Origin: Nostoc carneum NIES-2107
GTDB lineage: Bacteria; Cyanobacteriota; Cyanobacteriia; Cyanobacteriales; Nostocaceae
Direction of reading: 5' to 3'
Assembly (NCBI GenBank): GCA_002368155.1
Contig: AP018180.1
Location: forward strand, 4,921,007 to 4,985,006
DNA: 64,000 bases
Of the stretch, positions 63,905 through 64,000 are shown piece after piece. Both the position numbers and the translations under genes were made by a program. Within the stretch, counting starts at the first letter, position 1. Each line of letters starts with the position of its first letter. A model generated the notes under the pieces. The model saw nothing but the letters and a program-made list of their open reading frames with translations. It did no database searches and was not told the DNA's origin.

Positions 63905-64000
63905 AAAGTCAAGGGTCAAAGGTCAAAGGTTTATTACCCAGTCCCCAATCCCTAATCCCCAGTCCCCAATCCCCAGTCCCCAATCCCCATCAATGAGTCA
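63905..64000. repeat. STRR block upstream of nrtA
   Basis: AGGTCAA, then AATCCCC/AGTCCCC heptamers to the end of the window. The promoter and first gene of the nitrate operon are not visible. Confidence 0.8.

Noticed and set aside
56743-64000. NtcA binding sites (GTA-N8-TAC) before nitrate genes
   Set aside because: I looked in the visible spacers and found no exact match; the main operon promoter is probably upstream of the window.

Overview
The window comes from a filamentous, probably heterocyst-forming cyanobacterium (Nostoc/Anabaena/Calothrix-like). Evidence seen directly: very frequent GCGATCGC (HIP1) octamers, many heptameric short tandem repeats (STRRs) between and sometimes inside genes, and cyanobacterial marker genes (ycf34, an FtsH2-type protease, a CAAD-domain thylakoid protein, tocopherol cyclase, ferredoxin-type nitrate reductase narB with narM, a CcbP-type calcium-binding protein). 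Most of it reads as chromosomal DNA.

Layout. 1-10 kb: the 5' part of a bifunctional Rel/SpoT (leaves the window at base 1), a PatD-like small protein, a divergent TetR / MFS efflux pair with a palindromic operator candidate, an HPP-family (nitrite-permease type) protein, a CAAD protein, an HdeD-like protein and a Xi-class GST. 10-25 kb: a NarL-type regulator, small exported proteins, a C-DES-type cysteine/cystine lyase divergent from a Cas4/RecB-like nuclease, a phytase-like esterase, two tandem Ser/Thr kinases sharing a novel-looking C-terminal domain, tRNA-Asp, gltX and a transglutaminase-like protein. 25-33 kb: ftsH2, an orphan HigA-type antitoxin, recR (apparently starting at ACG), CCA-adding enzyme, ycf34 and tsaB.

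34-43 kb, all on the minus strand: a candidate secreted-peptide system. It has two small double-glycine-leader precursors, a C39-peptidase ABC exporter and an HlyD adaptor. Downstream in the same direction lie a degenerate kinase-like membrane protein, a LuxR-type response regulator and a CHASE2 histidine kinase. This is the strongest candidate for an undescribed system. It is followed by a ccbP homologue, a retropepsin-like protease, and a small mobile island: an IS630-family relic fused to foreign sequence and a tyrosine recombinase downstream of tRNA-Arg(CCU).

48-64 kb: tocopherol cyclase, a J-domain/TPR protein, a CHASE2 adenylate cyclase, and a nitrate-assimilation cluster on the minus strand in the order nrtA-nrtB-nrtC-nrtD-nrtP-narB-psiE-narM. 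The ABC transporter (NrtABCD) and the MFS permease (NrtP) occur side by side, which is unusual. No nirA is seen; if present it lies beyond base 64000. Dispersed repeats include a two-copy MITE with terminal inverted repeats and a three-copy 20-bp palindrome.
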